Shown: positions 43,171 to 52,635, numbered from the stretch's first letter. The stretch is 64,000 nt of DNA from JACQFK01 sp041482015 (GCA_041482015.1 JBGPCZ010000001.1:1-64000), one strand, 5' to 3'. Program-made: numbers and translations. Notes: a model not told the origin generated them from the sequence alone.

Positions 43171-45135
43171 ATGCGCTATCTCGTCGTGCTCGCGCTTTTC
43201 GTCACCCCGGCGTTCGCCGATGGCGAGCGCGACAACCAGGTCGAGAACGTCCGCAAGGTCCCGCCCCCCGGAGTCGCGGTGCCGGAGGCGGACAAGACCG
43301 AGCTGGAGGCCGGCTTGGCCGACCTCGGCAAAGACATCGACGCGCTCAAGGGCGAACTCAAGTCGAAGCCCGCGCTCCTGGCGCTTCTCCCCGACGTGCA
43401 AATCTATCACAACTCCGTCCGCTACGCCCTCCAGTACGGGGAATTCTTCAACGTGAAGGAGATCCCGACCGCGAAGAAGCAGCTCAAGACGGGCAAGGAG
43501 CGTGCCGCGCAACTCCGCGAGGGCAAGCCCGCCTGGAACACGGCCACGGGCCCCATCGCCCGCGGCTACGTCTCCAAGATTGACGGATCGGTCCAGCCGT
43601 ACGGCGCGTTCGTCCCGACGACGTTCGCCCCCGGAGCCGATCACAGGCATCGCGTCGACACCTGGTTCCACGGCCGCGGCGAGACGCTGAGCGAGCTCAA
43701 CTTCATCGCCGGAGTCGAAAAGGGCGGCGGCCCCTTCACCCCGCCCGACTCGATCGTCGTCCAGCTCTATGGGCGGTACTGCTGCGCCAACAAGCTCGCG
43801 GGCGAGGTCGACCTCTTCGAGACGCTCGACGATGTCCGGAAGCACTATCCCGTCGACGAGAGCCGCATCACCGTCCGCGGGTTCTCGATGGGCGGGGCGG
43901 CCGCGTGGCACTTCGCCGCGCACTTCCCCGGCAAGTGGGCCGCCGCGGCCCCGGGCGCCGGATTCTCCGAGACGCCCGACTTCCTGAAAGTTTGGCAGCG
44001 CGACCCGGTGAAACCAACCGCGTACGAGCAGACCCTCTGGCACATGTACGACTGCACCGATTACGCCATCAACCTGTTCAACCTGCCCACGGTCGCCTAC
44101 TCCGGGGAGATCGACGGCCAGAAGCAGGCGGCCGACCTGATGGAGAAAGCGATGAAGGAGGAGGGCCTCGTGCTCACCCACATCATCGGACCGAAGACCG
44201 CCCACGCCTACGAGCCCGAAGCCAAGAAAGAGGTCGCGAAGCGAATCGACGAGATCGTCGCCAAGGGCCGCGATCCCCTGCCAAAACACATCAAGTTCAC
44301 CACCTGGCTTCTTCGCTACAACGAGTCCCACTGGGTCACCGTCGACGGCATGGACAAGGAGTGGGAGCGCGCGCGGGTCGAGGCAGAACTGGCGGGCGGC
44401 GTGAAGGCGAAGACCGTCAACGTCAGCGCCGTCACGTTCTCCATCGCGCCGGGCCTCAGCCCGTTCGACGCGGGTCAGAAGGTGACCGTGACCCTTGACG
44501 ACCAGGCCCTGGCCGGTCCCGTGCCCGCCGCCGACAAGTCCTGGACGGCCCACTTCCGCAAGGCGGACGGAAAATGGGCGGCCGTCGACAAGGTCGACGA
44601 TGGCACCCTTCGCAAGCGCCACAATCTCCAGGGCCCGATCGACGACGCGTTCCTCGACAGTTTCATCATGGTGAAGCCGACGGGGACGGCGAAGAACGAC
44701 CTCGTCGAGGCTTGGACGAGGAAGGAGATGGCCCACGCGATCGAGCAGTGGCGCCAGCAGTTCCGCGGGGATGCGCGGGTGATCGACGACGACAAGGTCG
44801 GCGACGCCGAGATCGGCGCACACAATCTCATTCTCTGGGGCGACGAGAAGAGCAACAAGGTCCTGGCGAAGATCTCCGGGAAGCTGCCCCACCTGGCCAC
44901 GGCGGAGCCGACCCAGGTCCCCCTGATGATCTACCCGAACCCGCTCAATCCGAAGAAGTACGTCGTCCTGAACAGCGGGTTCACGTTCCGCGAGTACGAC
45001 TACCTGAACAACGCGCGCCAGGTGCCGAGGATCCCCGACTGGGCGGTGGTCGATGTGACCACGCCGGCCAACTCGCGATGGCCCGGCAAGATGGTCGACG
45101 CCGGCTTCTTCACCGAGGAGTGGAAACTCAAATGA
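43171..45135 (+). CDS. Secreted alpha/beta-hydrolase esterase, paralogue 1
   Basis: 654 residues. The ATG at 43171 follows tggaggaaaa, and MRYLVVLALFVTPAFA is a signal peptide; the frame is open far upstream but without support. The catalytic domain lies in the middle: 'WFHGRGETLSELNFI' (oxyanion region), S239 in 'RGFSMGGAAAWH', 'TVAYSGEIDGQKQAA' (acid candidate) and 'GPKTAHAYEPEAKK' (His candidate). The fold resembles PHB-depolymerase/prolyl-oligopeptidase-family esterases. A beta-rich C-terminal region with 'NLQGPIDDAFLDSFI' follows. The next gene is a paralogue whose ATG overlaps this stop (ATGA). Confidence 0.85.
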   Translation: MRYLVVLALFVTPAFADGERDNQVENVRKVPPPGVAVPEADKTELEAGLADLGKDIDALKGELKSKPALLALLPDVQIYHNSVRYALQYGEFFNVKEIPTAKKQLKTGKERAAQLREGKPAWNTATGPIARGYVSKIDGSVQPYGAFVPTTFAPGADHRHRVDTWFHGRGETLSELNFIAGVEKGGGPFTPPDSIVVQLYGRYCCANKLAGEVDLFETLDDVRKHYPVDESRITVRGFSMGGAAAWHFAAHFPGKWAAAAPGAGFSETPDFLKVWQRDPVKPTAYEQTLWHMYDCTDYAINLFNLPTVAYSGEIDGQKQAADLMEKAMKEEGLVLTHIIGPKTAHAYEPEAKKEVAKRIDEIVAKGRDPLPKHIKFTTWLLRYNESHWVTVDGMDKEWERARVEAELAGGVKAKTVNVSAVTFSIAPGLSPFDAGQKVTVTLDDQALAGPVPAADKSWTAHFRKADGKWAAVDKVDDGTLRKRHNLQGPIDDAFLDSFIMVKPTGTAKNDLVEAWTRKEMAHAIEQWRQQFRGDARVIDDDKVGDAEIGAHNLILWGDEKSNKVLAKISGKLPHLATAEPTQVPLMIYPNPLNPKKYVVLNSGFTFREYDYLNNARQVPRIPDWAVVDVTTPANSRWPGKMVDAGFFTEEWKLK

Positions 45136-46985
45136 TCCGAGCCCTCGCACTCCTCGTCCTTCTCGGTGCGGCACAGGACAAACGCAAGATCCCGCCGCCC
45201 GGGGTGCCGGTGCCGGAAGCCGACCGCGCCGAACTGGAGGCGGGCCTCAAGGAGCTCGCGAAGGAGACGGACCCCGACGTCCGCATCTTCCACAAGGCGG
45301 TCGACTGGGCGCTCCGATACGACGAGATCCTGAACCCGAAGGAGATCCCGACGGCGAAGACGCTCCTCAAGGACGGACTGGCGCGGGCGAAGCAGCTCAA
45401 GGAAGGTAACCCGGCCTGGAAGACCGCGACCGGCCTGGTCGTGCGCGCGTACGTGTCGAAGATCGACGGCTCCGTCCAGCCTTATGGGCTCGTCATTCCG
45501 GCCACGTACAAGCCCGGGACGAAGACGCGCCTGGACTTCTGGCTTCACGGCCGCAGCGAGACGCTGACCGAGCTGGCGTTCGTCAGCGGGCGGCAGAAAT
45601 CGGCGGGGGAGTTCACGCCGGCCGACACGATTGTCTGCCACCTCTACGGCCGCTTCTGTAACGCGTCCAAGTTCGCGGGCGAGGTCGACCTCTTCGAGTC
45701 GCTCGAAAGCATCAAGAAGCACTACACGATCGACGACGACCGGATCAGCGTGCGCGGCTTCTCGATGGGCGGCGCGTCGACGTGGCACCTCGGGGCTCAC
45801 CATGCGGGACTCTGGGCCTGCGTGGCGCCGGGCGCCGGCTTTGCCGAAACGCCCATCTACGCCAATGTGGCCAAGGACCCGGTCCCGCCGACGGCGTGGG
45901 AGCAGAAGCTCTGGCACTGGTACAACGCGACCGACTACGCGGCCAACCTGTTCAACACATCATTGGTCGCTTACAGCGGCGAGATCGACCCCCAGAAGGC
46001 GGCCGCCGACATGATGGCGAAATACATCAAGGACGAAGGCATGGAGATGGTCCATGTCATCGGTCCCAAGACCGCCCACAAGTACGAGCCGGAGGCGAAG
46101 AAAGAGGTCGCACGGCTGGTCGACGAGAAGGCCACGAAGGGTCGCGATGCCCACCCGAAGAAGGTGCGCTTCACCACGTGGACGCTCCGGTACAACACGA
46201 TGAGGTGGGTCACGGTGCTCGGACTCGAGAAGCACTGGGAGCGGGCCCGGGTCGAGGCCGAGCTTGACGGGACCACGCTCAAGGTGACGACCCAGAACGT
46301 ATCCTCCGTCACCTTTGGGACGGGCGCCACAAGGACAATCATCGACGGACAGGAGCTTCCGGGGTTTGCGTTCCGGAAGTCGGGAGGAAGATGGGCGGGT
46401 CTCGGACCCGTGCCGGCGATCGGAGGCGAAAAGACTCCGGGCCTCCAGGGTCCGATCGACGACGCGTTCATGGACAGCTTCGTTTTCGTTACCCCCACGG
46501 GAAAATCGGCGAATCCAAAAGTTGACGCGTGGGTAGCCGTCGAGCAGCCCCGGGCCGTCGAGTTCTGGCGCCGCATCATGCGGGGCGACGCGCGGGTCGT
46601 GAAGGACGACGCCGTCACCGATGCCGAGATCGCGTCGAGCAACCTGGTTCTCTGGGGGGATCCGTCGAGCAACAAGATCCTCGCAAGGATCGCCGACAAG
46701 CTGCCGATCAAGTGGGAGGCGAAGGAGATCAAGGTGGGCGCGAAGACCTTCCCGGCGGACCATCATGTGCCGCTCCTCGTCTACCCGAATCCGCTCAACC
46801 CGAAGCGCTACGTCGTGCTGAACAGCGGCTTTACCTGGCAGGAGAACGCCCACCTGTCGAACTCGCGCCACGTCCCGATCCTGCCCGACTGGGCGGTGCT
46901 CGACACGTACAAGCCCAACACCCTGCACATGTCCGAGCGGGTCGCGGCGGCGGGCTTCTTCGACGAGGCCTGGAGCCTGCGCTGA
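45132..46985 (+). CDS. Secreted alpha/beta-hydrolase esterase, paralogue 2
   Basis: 617 residues with signal peptide MIRALALLVLLGAAQ, translationally coupled to paralogue 1. It keeps the same landmarks: 'FWLHGRSETLTELAFVSG', S211 in 'RGFSMGGASTWHLGAH', 'LVAYSGEIDPQKAAADMMA', 'GPKTAHKYEPEAKKEVARL', 'GPIDDAFMDSFVFV', and the terminal 'NPLNPKRYVVLNSGFTW'. It lacks a ~35-residue insert near the N-terminus of paralogue 1. A local tandem duplication is the simplest origin. Substrate is likely an acyl or feruloyl ester of a polysaccharide (inference). Its stop overlaps the ATG of the PilZ gene (TGATG). Confidence 0.85.
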   Translation: MIRALALLVLLGAAQDKRKIPPPGVPVPEADRAELEAGLKELAKETDPDVRIFHKAVDWALRYDEILNPKEIPTAKTLLKDGLARAKQLKEGNPAWKTATGLVVRAYVSKIDGSVQPYGLVIPATYKPGTKTRLDFWLHGRSETLTELAFVSGRQKSAGEFTPADTIVCHLYGRFCNASKFAGEVDLFESLESIKKHYTIDDDRISVRGFSMGGASTWHLGAHHAGLWACVAPGAGFAETPIYANVAKDPVPPTAWEQKLWHWYNATDYAANLFNTSLVAYSGEIDPQKAAADMMAKYIKDEGMEMVHVIGPKTAHKYEPEAKKEVARLVDEKATKGRDAHPKKVRFTTWTLRYNTMRWVTVLGLEKHWERARVEAELDGTTLKVTTQNVSSVTFGTGATRTIIDGQELPGFAFRKSGGRWAGLGPVPAIGGEKTPGLQGPIDDAFMDSFVFVTPTGKSANPKVDAWVAVEQPRAVEFWRRIMRGDARVVKDDAVTDAEIASSNLVLWGDPSSNKILARIADKLPIKWEAKEIKVGAKTFPADHHVPLLVYPNPLNPKRYVVLNSGFTWQENAHLSNSRHVPILPDWAVLDTYKPNTLHMSERVAAAGFFDEAWSLR

Positions 46986-47473
46986 TGCCGAGCGAACGGG
47001 TCAGCGAACGCGCCTGGTTCGACGAGGAAGGCAAGAAGCCTCCCTCCTCGACCACCGGGCTCCCCCACGACAACCGCCGCAAGCACGCGCGGTTCCAGGT
47101 GGACGGGACGAACGTGAGCCTTTACCGGGAAGGCCTCTTTACCGCGCTCGGGCTCGGGCGGAGCAACAAGGGCCGCTCGGCGCTCGACATCTCGGAAAGC
47201 GGGGCCCGGGTCCTGATCACGGAGAAGCTGAATCCCCAGACGAAGGTCCGGCTCCGGATCGAGATCGAACGGTACAAGGATTCCATCGAGGTCGAGGGGG
47301 AAGTGTGCTGGTGCCGGCCGACCGCGAAAGCGGTCGCCTTCCAGGCGGGCATCCGCTTTTCTTCGGCCGACCCGTCGCTCCGTCGCAAGATCGGCCTGAT
47401 GCACGACTGGTTCTCCAGCCCCCAGTACAAGGCACTCCGCGACAAACGGAACCGCGGAGAGCGATCGGTCTGA
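46985..47473 (+). CDS. PilZ-domain (c-di-GMP-binding) protein
   Basis: 162 residues from the ATG at 46985, overlapping the esterase stop by one base. The PilZ signature is complete: R32-KHA-R36 (RxxxR) and D68-I-S70-ES-G73 ((D/N)xSxxG), followed by the expected barrel ('KVRLRIEIERYKDSIEVEGE', 'AVAFQAGIRFSSAD'). The N-terminal 30 residues are charged and Pro-rich, without a signal peptide, so the protein is cytoplasmic. It should bind cyclic di-GMP. The coupling to two secreted esterases suggests expression or secretion linked to surface state, but the target is unknown. A weak inverted repeat ccggt/accgg at 47474-47494 follows the stop. Confidence 0.88.
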   Translation: MPSERVSERAWFDEEGKKPPSSTTGLPHDNRRKHARFQVDGTNVSLYREGLFTALGLGRSNKGRSALDISESGARVLITEKLNPQTKVRLRIEIERYKDSIEVEGEVCWCRPTAKAVAFQAGIRFSSADPSLRRKIGLMHDWFSSPQYKALRDKRNRGERSV

Positions 47474-47552
47474 CCGGTTAGAATCGACGACCGGGGGTTC
47501 ACTAACGCACCGGGCGGGGTCGGTTGGTACGTATATCCATCAGGAGCATGCC

Positions 47553-49472
47553 ATGACCCGATTCCGCCTCGCCGTCGCCGCCCTCCTCGTCACCGCCGTT
47601 GCCGCGCGCGCCGACGTGGGCGATCCGCAGGTCAAGAGCGACCACCCGTGGTATCCGGGCGAGCTCTCCTGCTCAACCTTTGAGCGGCTCTTCGCCACCC
47701 AGGCCGAGCTCTACAAGCGCATCACCGGCCGCGACGTCTCGACCGATGAGGACAAGGCCCTCGCCTCGTGGTACTGGCGGAACCTCCACTACTGGCACGG
47801 CACCGAAGGCACCGAAGATCTCTGGGGCAAGGGCTTCCAGGGCGGGGGCGACGTCCGCACGCGCGAATACTGGACCGGACTCTTCTCCCACGGCTTCGGG
47901 CTCTGCGGCACGACCCACTCGCAGTACACCGCCGAGATGGAATCGCTCTTCGGTCATGGGCGCGGGCGCGCGGTCGGCGTCGCTGGCCACAATTCCTTCG
48001 AAGTCTGGCTCACGGGCGGGCCCTACGGCGACGGCAAGTGGGTGCTCCTCGACCACGACATCTCGACGGTCGTCTACAACAGCGAGGGCACCGCGCTCCT
48101 CTCGATCCCCGAGATCAAGGCCGATCTCCAGAAGATGTGCGACCCGAAGTACAAGCCCGAGAAGCAGCACGGGTGGCTGGTCGCGGGGCTTCACAAGGAC
48201 GACGCCCGGGGCGTCTACACCGAGTATGGAGTCGCGGAATACTTCGCCGGCTACGCCGGGCCACCGCCGACCGTGCACCTTCGTCGTGGCGAAACGCTCC
48301 GCCGCTATCCCCTGGCCGGGCTCGACGACGGGAAGACGTTCGTCTACTGGGGGCACAACTTGAACATCGCCGGCATCCCCGGCCCCGCGCGCCAACAGAC
48401 GTGGGTCAACCAGCCCGAGAAGATGTACAAGGCCACCGAGACCAGCCCTTACCACGATGGCCAGGCCCGCTTTGCCAACGCGGTCTACACGTACAAGCCG
48501 AACTTCGCGAACGGCGACTACAAGGAGGCCGTGGTTGAAGAGGCCGACGACCACGTCACGTTGGAGTTCTACTCGCCCTATATCATCGGGTGCACGCCTT
48601 CCGGCACCAAGGAGTGGGCGATTTACGACGCCGGCGGAAAGAACGGCCTCGTCCTCCACGGCAAGTCGACCGGTCCGGTCTCGGTCTCCGTCGACCAGGG
48701 AAAGAACTGGCACGACGCGGGCCCGCTCGTCGACGGCCTGGACCTCACCGACCACGTCAAAGGCTTCCGCCAGTATTTCCTCAAGCTTGGCGTGTCCGCC
48801 AAAGGCCTCTCCTCGAGCGGCCTCGCGATCACCACCGTCTGCCAGATGAACTCGTCGACCTGCCCCCGCCTCAAGGACGGCGGCTCGAAGATCTCCTTTG
48901 AATCCTCCGGCACCGCGGTCGTCTCCGCCGGGCCCACCCTGCCCCAGGCGCAGGCGCACGTCGTCGAGGGGGCCTTCGGCACGCGCGCCGTGACGCTCGA
49001 GATCGCGACCCCGCGCAAGGAGCCCGCCGCGAAGCTGATCGCCGCCGGCCACATCGGCTCCAGTTCCCCGCCCGACCCCTCGTTCAAGTACCAGATCGAG
49101 TACTCCACCGACGCCGGCAAATCCTGGAAGCCGGTGGTGAAGGACTGGCAGATCAACCGCAAGGGGAACGAGCCCGGAGACTTCTGGTCGCAGAGCCTCT
49201 GCTACGGGAGCGTCGACCTCACGGACGCCCCCGCCGGCCCCGTGCGGGTCCGCTTCAAGAACGACGGCGGAAAGAACTACCTGCGCGCCGAGGCGCACCT
49301 TGTCTACCGCACGGGCTCAAAAGATTCGACCAAGGTGACGTACGACTGGACCGACGACGCGGGCAAGCACCAGGACTCGCACGTGTTCACCCCCGGCAAG
49401 TCCGCGCCGTGGGACATGAAGACCGGCAAGAGCGTCGTCACGCGCTGGGTGGAATTCGAACCGACGAGGTGA
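47553..49472 (+). CDS. Secreted transglutaminase-like protein
   Basis: 639 residues; signal peptide MTRFRLAVAALLVTAVAARA, caggagc upstream of the ATG. The N-terminal ~200 residues show a transglutaminase-core-like triad: C118 in 'HGFGLCGTTHSQ', H146 in 'AGHNSFEVWL' and D167 in 'WVLLDHDIS', with spacing typical of the papain-like superfamily. The remaining ~440 residues are beta-rich and repetitive ('VSVSVDQGKNWHDAGPLVDG', 'YQIEYSTDAGKSWKPVVKDW'), suggesting sialidase/Ig-like modules. It may cleave or cross-link peptides outside the cytoplasm. The next gene starts 3 bp after its stop. Family assignment is by pattern only. Confidence 0.68.
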   Translation: MTRFRLAVAALLVTAVAARADVGDPQVKSDHPWYPGELSCSTFERLFATQAELYKRITGRDVSTDEDKALASWYWRNLHYWHGTEGTEDLWGKGFQGGGDVRTREYWTGLFSHGFGLCGTTHSQYTAEMESLFGHGRGRAVGVAGHNSFEVWLTGGPYGDGKWVLLDHDISTVVYNSEGTALLSIPEIKADLQKMCDPKYKPEKQHGWLVAGLHKDDARGVYTEYGVAEYFAGYAGPPPTVHLRRGETLRRYPLAGLDDGKTFVYWGHNLNIAGIPGPARQQTWVNQPEKMYKATETSPYHDGQARFANAVYTYKPNFANGDYKEAVVEEADDHVTLEFYSPYIIGCTPSGTKEWAIYDAGGKNGLVLHGKSTGPVSVSVDQGKNWHDAGPLVDGLDLTDHVKGFRQYFLKLGVSAKGLSSSGLAITTVCQMNSSTCPRLKDGGSKISFESSGTAVVSAGPTLPQAQAHVVEGAFGTRAVTLEIATPRKEPAAKLIAAGHIGSSSPPDPSFKYQIEYSTDAGKSWKPVVKDWQINRKGNEPGDFWSQSLCYGSVDLTDAPAGPVRVRFKNDGGKNYLRAEAHLVYRTGSKDSTKVTYDWTDDAGKHQDSHVFTPGKSAPWDMKTGKSVVTRWVEFEPTR

Positions 49473-49475
49473 CGC

Positions 49476-51332
49476 ATGACGCGGTTGGCCTGGCTGCTCC
49501 TCCTCATCCTTCCCGCTCCGCAGCAGGATCCGCCCGACAAGGTCATCCGCGCCTATCTGAAGAAGCAGGCCGAGGCGATCGAGAAGGACTTCTTCCCGAC
49601 CCTCAAGACGGCGGAGGACTTCGAGAAGCTGCGCCCCACGCTCCGCCAACAGTACTTCGACATGCTCGGCCTCTGGCCGATGCCCGAAAAGACGCCCCTT
49701 AAGGCAACCGTGACGGGCAGGCTGGAGTTCCCAAACTTCACGGTCGAGAAATTGCACTACCAGAGCAAGCCGGGGCTCTACGTCACGGCCAACGTCTACT
49801 CCCCTGTCCCCGACACCGGCCGCCATCCCGCGATCCTCTACTCGATCGGCCACTACAACGCCAAGCGGGACGGCCATAAGAGCGCCGTCCAGGACCACGG
49901 GATCTGGTTCGCCACCCACGGCTACGTCTGCATCCTCATCGACACCATCGAGCTCGGCGAGGTGACCTGCACGCACCACGGCACCTACAGCCAGCAGCGC
50001 TGGTGGTGGCATTCCTACGGCTTCACGCCCGCCGCGATCGAATGCTGGAACGCGGTCCGCGGCATCGACTACCTGCAGTCGCGCGCCGACGTCGACCCCG
50101 AGCGGATCGGCGCCACGGGGATCTCCGGGGGCGGCGCGGCGACGTTCTGGATCTCCGCGGCCGACGAGCGGATCAAGGCCTCCGCGCCCGTGAGCGGGAT
50201 GGCCGACCTGACCTGGTACATCGGGGAGGACGGCGTCAACGGCCACTGCGACTGCATGTTCCTCTATGACAACTACCGCTGGAACTGGACGACGATCGCG
50301 GGGCTCATCGCGCCCCACCCACTCCTCTTCGTCAATTCCGACAACGACGGCATCTTCCCGATGTCCGCCAACGAGCGGGTCATCAACCGCCTCGAGCGCC
50401 TCTACTCCAAGTTCGGCGTGAGCGACAAGGTCGACGCGATGGTGAGCGTCGGCGGCCACGCGTACCGCACCGACCTGCGCCGCGCGATTTTCGAGTTCTT
50501 CAACAGGAACCTCAAGAACGACGTCACCCCGGTCACCGACGGGGACAGCGGGCTCGGAGCCGACGGCAAGGCCAGCCGCATTCCCGCCCGCGAGCTGCGC
50601 GTCTTCCCCGAGGACACCGACATCCCCGCCGACCAGCTCAACACGAAGATCGACGAGTCGTTCGTTCAGCTCGCGAAGCTGGAGCTTCCCACGGCGGACG
50701 GATTCGCCGGGTGGAAGCAGGGGATCCTCGAGCGGCTGCGCACGCTCTGCTTCCCCGCCGCCATGCCGCTGGACCCGTCCCTCGTGATGGAGGGCTTCTG
50801 GGATCCGAAACTTGCCGACTCCGCCCTCCCCTGTCTCGTGGTGCTCGACGGCGCCGAGCCGATGCCGTCCGCGATCCCCGACTGGGCCAAGGGAGTGACG
50901 GTGTCGTCCCCCGGCGTGCTGTTCAAACCCCGGGGCGGCTGGACCCGGAAGAACCCGCCGAATACGGTCGAGCGCTCCCATGCCCTCCTCGGCGCCACGG
51001 TCGACAGCGCCCGCGTACTTGAGATCGCTGAGCGGATCCGCGCGATTGGACCGTGCTCGGTGGCGGGACGCGGTGAATCCGGCATCCTCGCAGCATACGC
51101 CGCCCTACTGGAGCCCTCGAAGGTCCAGCGTGTCACGATCATCGATCCGCCGTCGACTCATAAAGACGGCCCGCACTTCCTGAGCGTCATGCGGATCTGC
51201 GACATCCCCGAGGCGCTCGGCTGCCTCGCGCCGATCCCGCTCTCGATCGTGGGCGGGAAGAAAGAGGCGTTCGACCGGACGGCGGAGCTCTACCGGATCG
51301 CGGGCGCGGCCGACAAGCTCGAGAGGAAATAA
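49476..51332 (+). CDS. Secreted acetylxylan-esterase-like protein, active plus degenerate hydrolase halves
   Basis: 618 residues; signal peptide MTRLAWLLLLILPAPQQ. The first alpha/beta-hydrolase unit (about 70-350) resembles AXE1-type acetylxylan esterases: 'PAILYSIGHYNAKRDGHK', 'AVRGIDYLQSRADVDPERIG', nucleophile S217 in 'TGISGGGAATF', 'LFVNSDNDGIFPMSANER' (acid) and 'SVGGHAYRTDLR' (His). The second unit (about 400-618) keeps the fold ('SALPCLVVLDGAE', 'VQRVTIIDPPS'), but the elbow reads G531-R-G533-E-S-G536, so the serine position is Gly. It is 3 bp after the transglutaminase-like gene. Its stop is one base from the convergent VOC gene stop. Confidence 0.8.
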   Translation: MTRLAWLLLLILPAPQQDPPDKVIRAYLKKQAEAIEKDFFPTLKTAEDFEKLRPTLRQQYFDMLGLWPMPEKTPLKATVTGRLEFPNFTVEKLHYQSKPGLYVTANVYSPVPDTGRHPAILYSIGHYNAKRDGHKSAVQDHGIWFATHGYVCILIDTIELGEVTCTHHGTYSQQRWWWHSYGFTPAAIECWNAVRGIDYLQSRADVDPERIGATGISGGGAATFWISAADERIKASAPVSGMADLTWYIGEDGVNGHCDCMFLYDNYRWNWTTIAGLIAPHPLLFVNSDNDGIFPMSANERVINRLERLYSKFGVSDKVDAMVSVGGHAYRTDLRRAIFEFFNRNLKNDVTPVTDGDSGLGADGKASRIPARELRVFPEDTDIPADQLNTKIDESFVQLAKLELPTADGFAGWKQGILERLRTLCFPAAMPLDPSLVMEGFWDPKLADSALPCLVVLDGAEPMPSAIPDWAKGVTVSSPGVLFKPRGGWTRKNPPNTVERSHALLGATVDSARVLEIAERIRAIGPCSVAGRGESGILAAYAALLEPSKVQRVTIIDPPSTHKDGPHFLSVMRICDIPEALGCLAPIPLSIVGGKKEAFDRTAELYRIAGAADKLERK

Positions 51333-51333
51333 C

Positions 51334-51675
51334 TTACGGGGAGCCGTAGAAGCTGAGTTCGTTCCCGCTCGGATCGGCCAGCGTGAAGGTCCAGGCCGCG
51401 GGGTGCACCTCATGGAGCCCGAAGACCCGGTGCCTCGCCTTTCTGAGTTTCTCAAAGAGTGCCTTCACACCCTTCGCATCCACGATCAGGACCCCGTTCG
51501 GCCGCGTTTTCGCTCCGTGCCCCTGGGCATGCAGACAGAGATGATGCTTGCCGATCGGGAACTCCGTCCATTCCGCACTCTGATAACCGGGCTTCAAACC
51601 GAGCAGTTTCTTGAAGTACGCCACCGACTTCTTCATGTCGTCGACGTAGTACATCGTCCCGTACGTGCTCCTCAT
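51334..51675 (-). CDS. VOC (glyoxalase/bleomycin-resistance fold) protein
   Basis: 113 residues, one compact VOC domain: 'TMYYVDDMKKSVAYFKKLLG', 'YQSAEWTEFPIGKHHLCLHA', 'VLIVDAKGVKALFEKLRKA' and 'AWTFTLADPSGNELSFYGSP'. His/Glu residues suited to metal binding are present (HHLCLH, GNELSF). No signal peptide, so cytoplasmic. It lies 15 bp after the cysteine-synthase-like gene with a gggggac ribosome site, so the two are probably co-transcribed. The substrate cannot be deduced. Confidence 0.85.
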   Translation of the reverse strand: MRSTYGTMYYVDDMKKSVAYFKKLLGLKPGYQSAEWTEFPIGKHHLCLHAQGHGAKTRPNGVLIVDAKGVKALFEKLRKARHRVFGLHEVHPAAWTFTLADPSGNELSFYGSP

Positions 51676-51690
51676 GAGTCCCCCGACTTT

Positions 51691-52635
51691 CTAAGTCCAC
51701 AGGTCCGTCGATAGATACTTGAGCCCCGAGTCGTTGATGGTGATGACCACGGAGGCGGACGCTTCGCGATCGAGAATCTTCAACGCACCGGCCACGTTGG
51801 CGCCCGACGAGAAGCCCGCGAAGAGGCCCTCCAGCCGGGCCAGGTCCCTCGCCCCACGGGTCGCCTCTTCGTCTGTCACGGTCAGATAGCCGTCCACCAG
51901 CGACTCCTCCCAGAACGCCGGCCTCATCGAGTAGCCGCCGCCTTGGATGCGATGATTCGCGTTCGTGACCGTGCCGCCCCCCAGTACCGCCGCGCCCGCC
52001 GGTTCGATCGCGAGGCACTGGATCGACGGCTTCCGCTTCTTGAGCGCACGCGCGACACCGACGAACGTCCCCGCCGAGCCGACGAAATCGCAGAAGTGCG
52101 TCACTCGCGAACCCAGGTCGTTCCAGATCTCGACCCCCGTGCCCTCTTCGTGGGCCAGCACGTTGGACGGATTGCGGAACTGATCGGCGCGGAACGCCTT
52201 CAACTCCCGCGCCAGCTCGACCGTCCGCCGCTCCACGAGGTCGAGGTCCACGCCCGAGACCTGTCCGGGGGGCGAGCCCGCCGCCTGCGGAACGATCTCG
52301 ACCCGCGCGCCGAGCGCCTCCATCATGCGCCGCCGCTCCGGCGAGTTCCCCGACGACATCACCGCCACGAACTTGAGGCCGCGCACCGCGCAGACAATCG
52401 CGAGCCCCGTCCCCGTGTTCCCGCTCGTCAGCTCGACCACCGTGTCGCCTGGCTTGAGCCGCCCGTCCGCGAGCGCATCGTCGACCATCCGTTTCGCGAT
52501 CCGGTCCTTCTTGCTGAAACCCGGGTTGAGTGATTCGACCTTGGCAAAGAGCGACCCTCGCTTCCCGCGGGCCAGCCTTTTGAGCTCGACGATCGGCGTA
52601 TTCCCGATCAGCGACGCAGCGTCCTCGTGGATCAT
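51691..52635 (-). CDS. PLP-dependent cysteine synthase family protein
   Basis: 314 residues from the ATG at 52635, chosen because it places the PLP lysine at K43 ('NPGFSKKDRIA'), as in CysK/CysM, and gives a family-like start (MIHEDAASLIGNTPIVELKR). Other marks: the substrate loop 'LTSGNTGTGLAI', the PLP-phosphate glycine loop 'GSAGTFVGVA' and 'GLFAGFSSGANVAGAL'. It should catalyse beta-replacement, likely O-acetylserine sulfhydrylation; cystathionine beta-synthase-like activity is possible. The C-terminus ends at 'GLKYLSTDLW'. Position 43 is preceded by Lys instead of the usual Val (SKKDR for SVKDR). No Shine-Dalgarno is seen; a tataat lies about 9 bases upstream. Confidence 0.87.
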   Translation of the reverse strand: MIHEDAASLIGNTPIVELKRLARGKRGSLFAKVESLNPGFSKKDRIAKRMVDDALADGRLKPGDTVVELTSGNTGTGLAIVCAVRGLKFVAVMSSGNSPERRRMMEALGARVEIVPQAAGSPPGQVSGVDLDLVERRTVELARELKAFRADQFRNPSNVLAHEEGTGVEIWNDLGSRVTHFCDFVGSAGTFVGVARALKKRKPSIQCLAIEPAGAAVLGGGTVTNANHRIQGGGYSMRPAFWEESLVDGYLTVTDEEATRGARDLARLEGLFAGFSSGANVAGALKILDREASASVVITINDSGLKYLSTDLWT

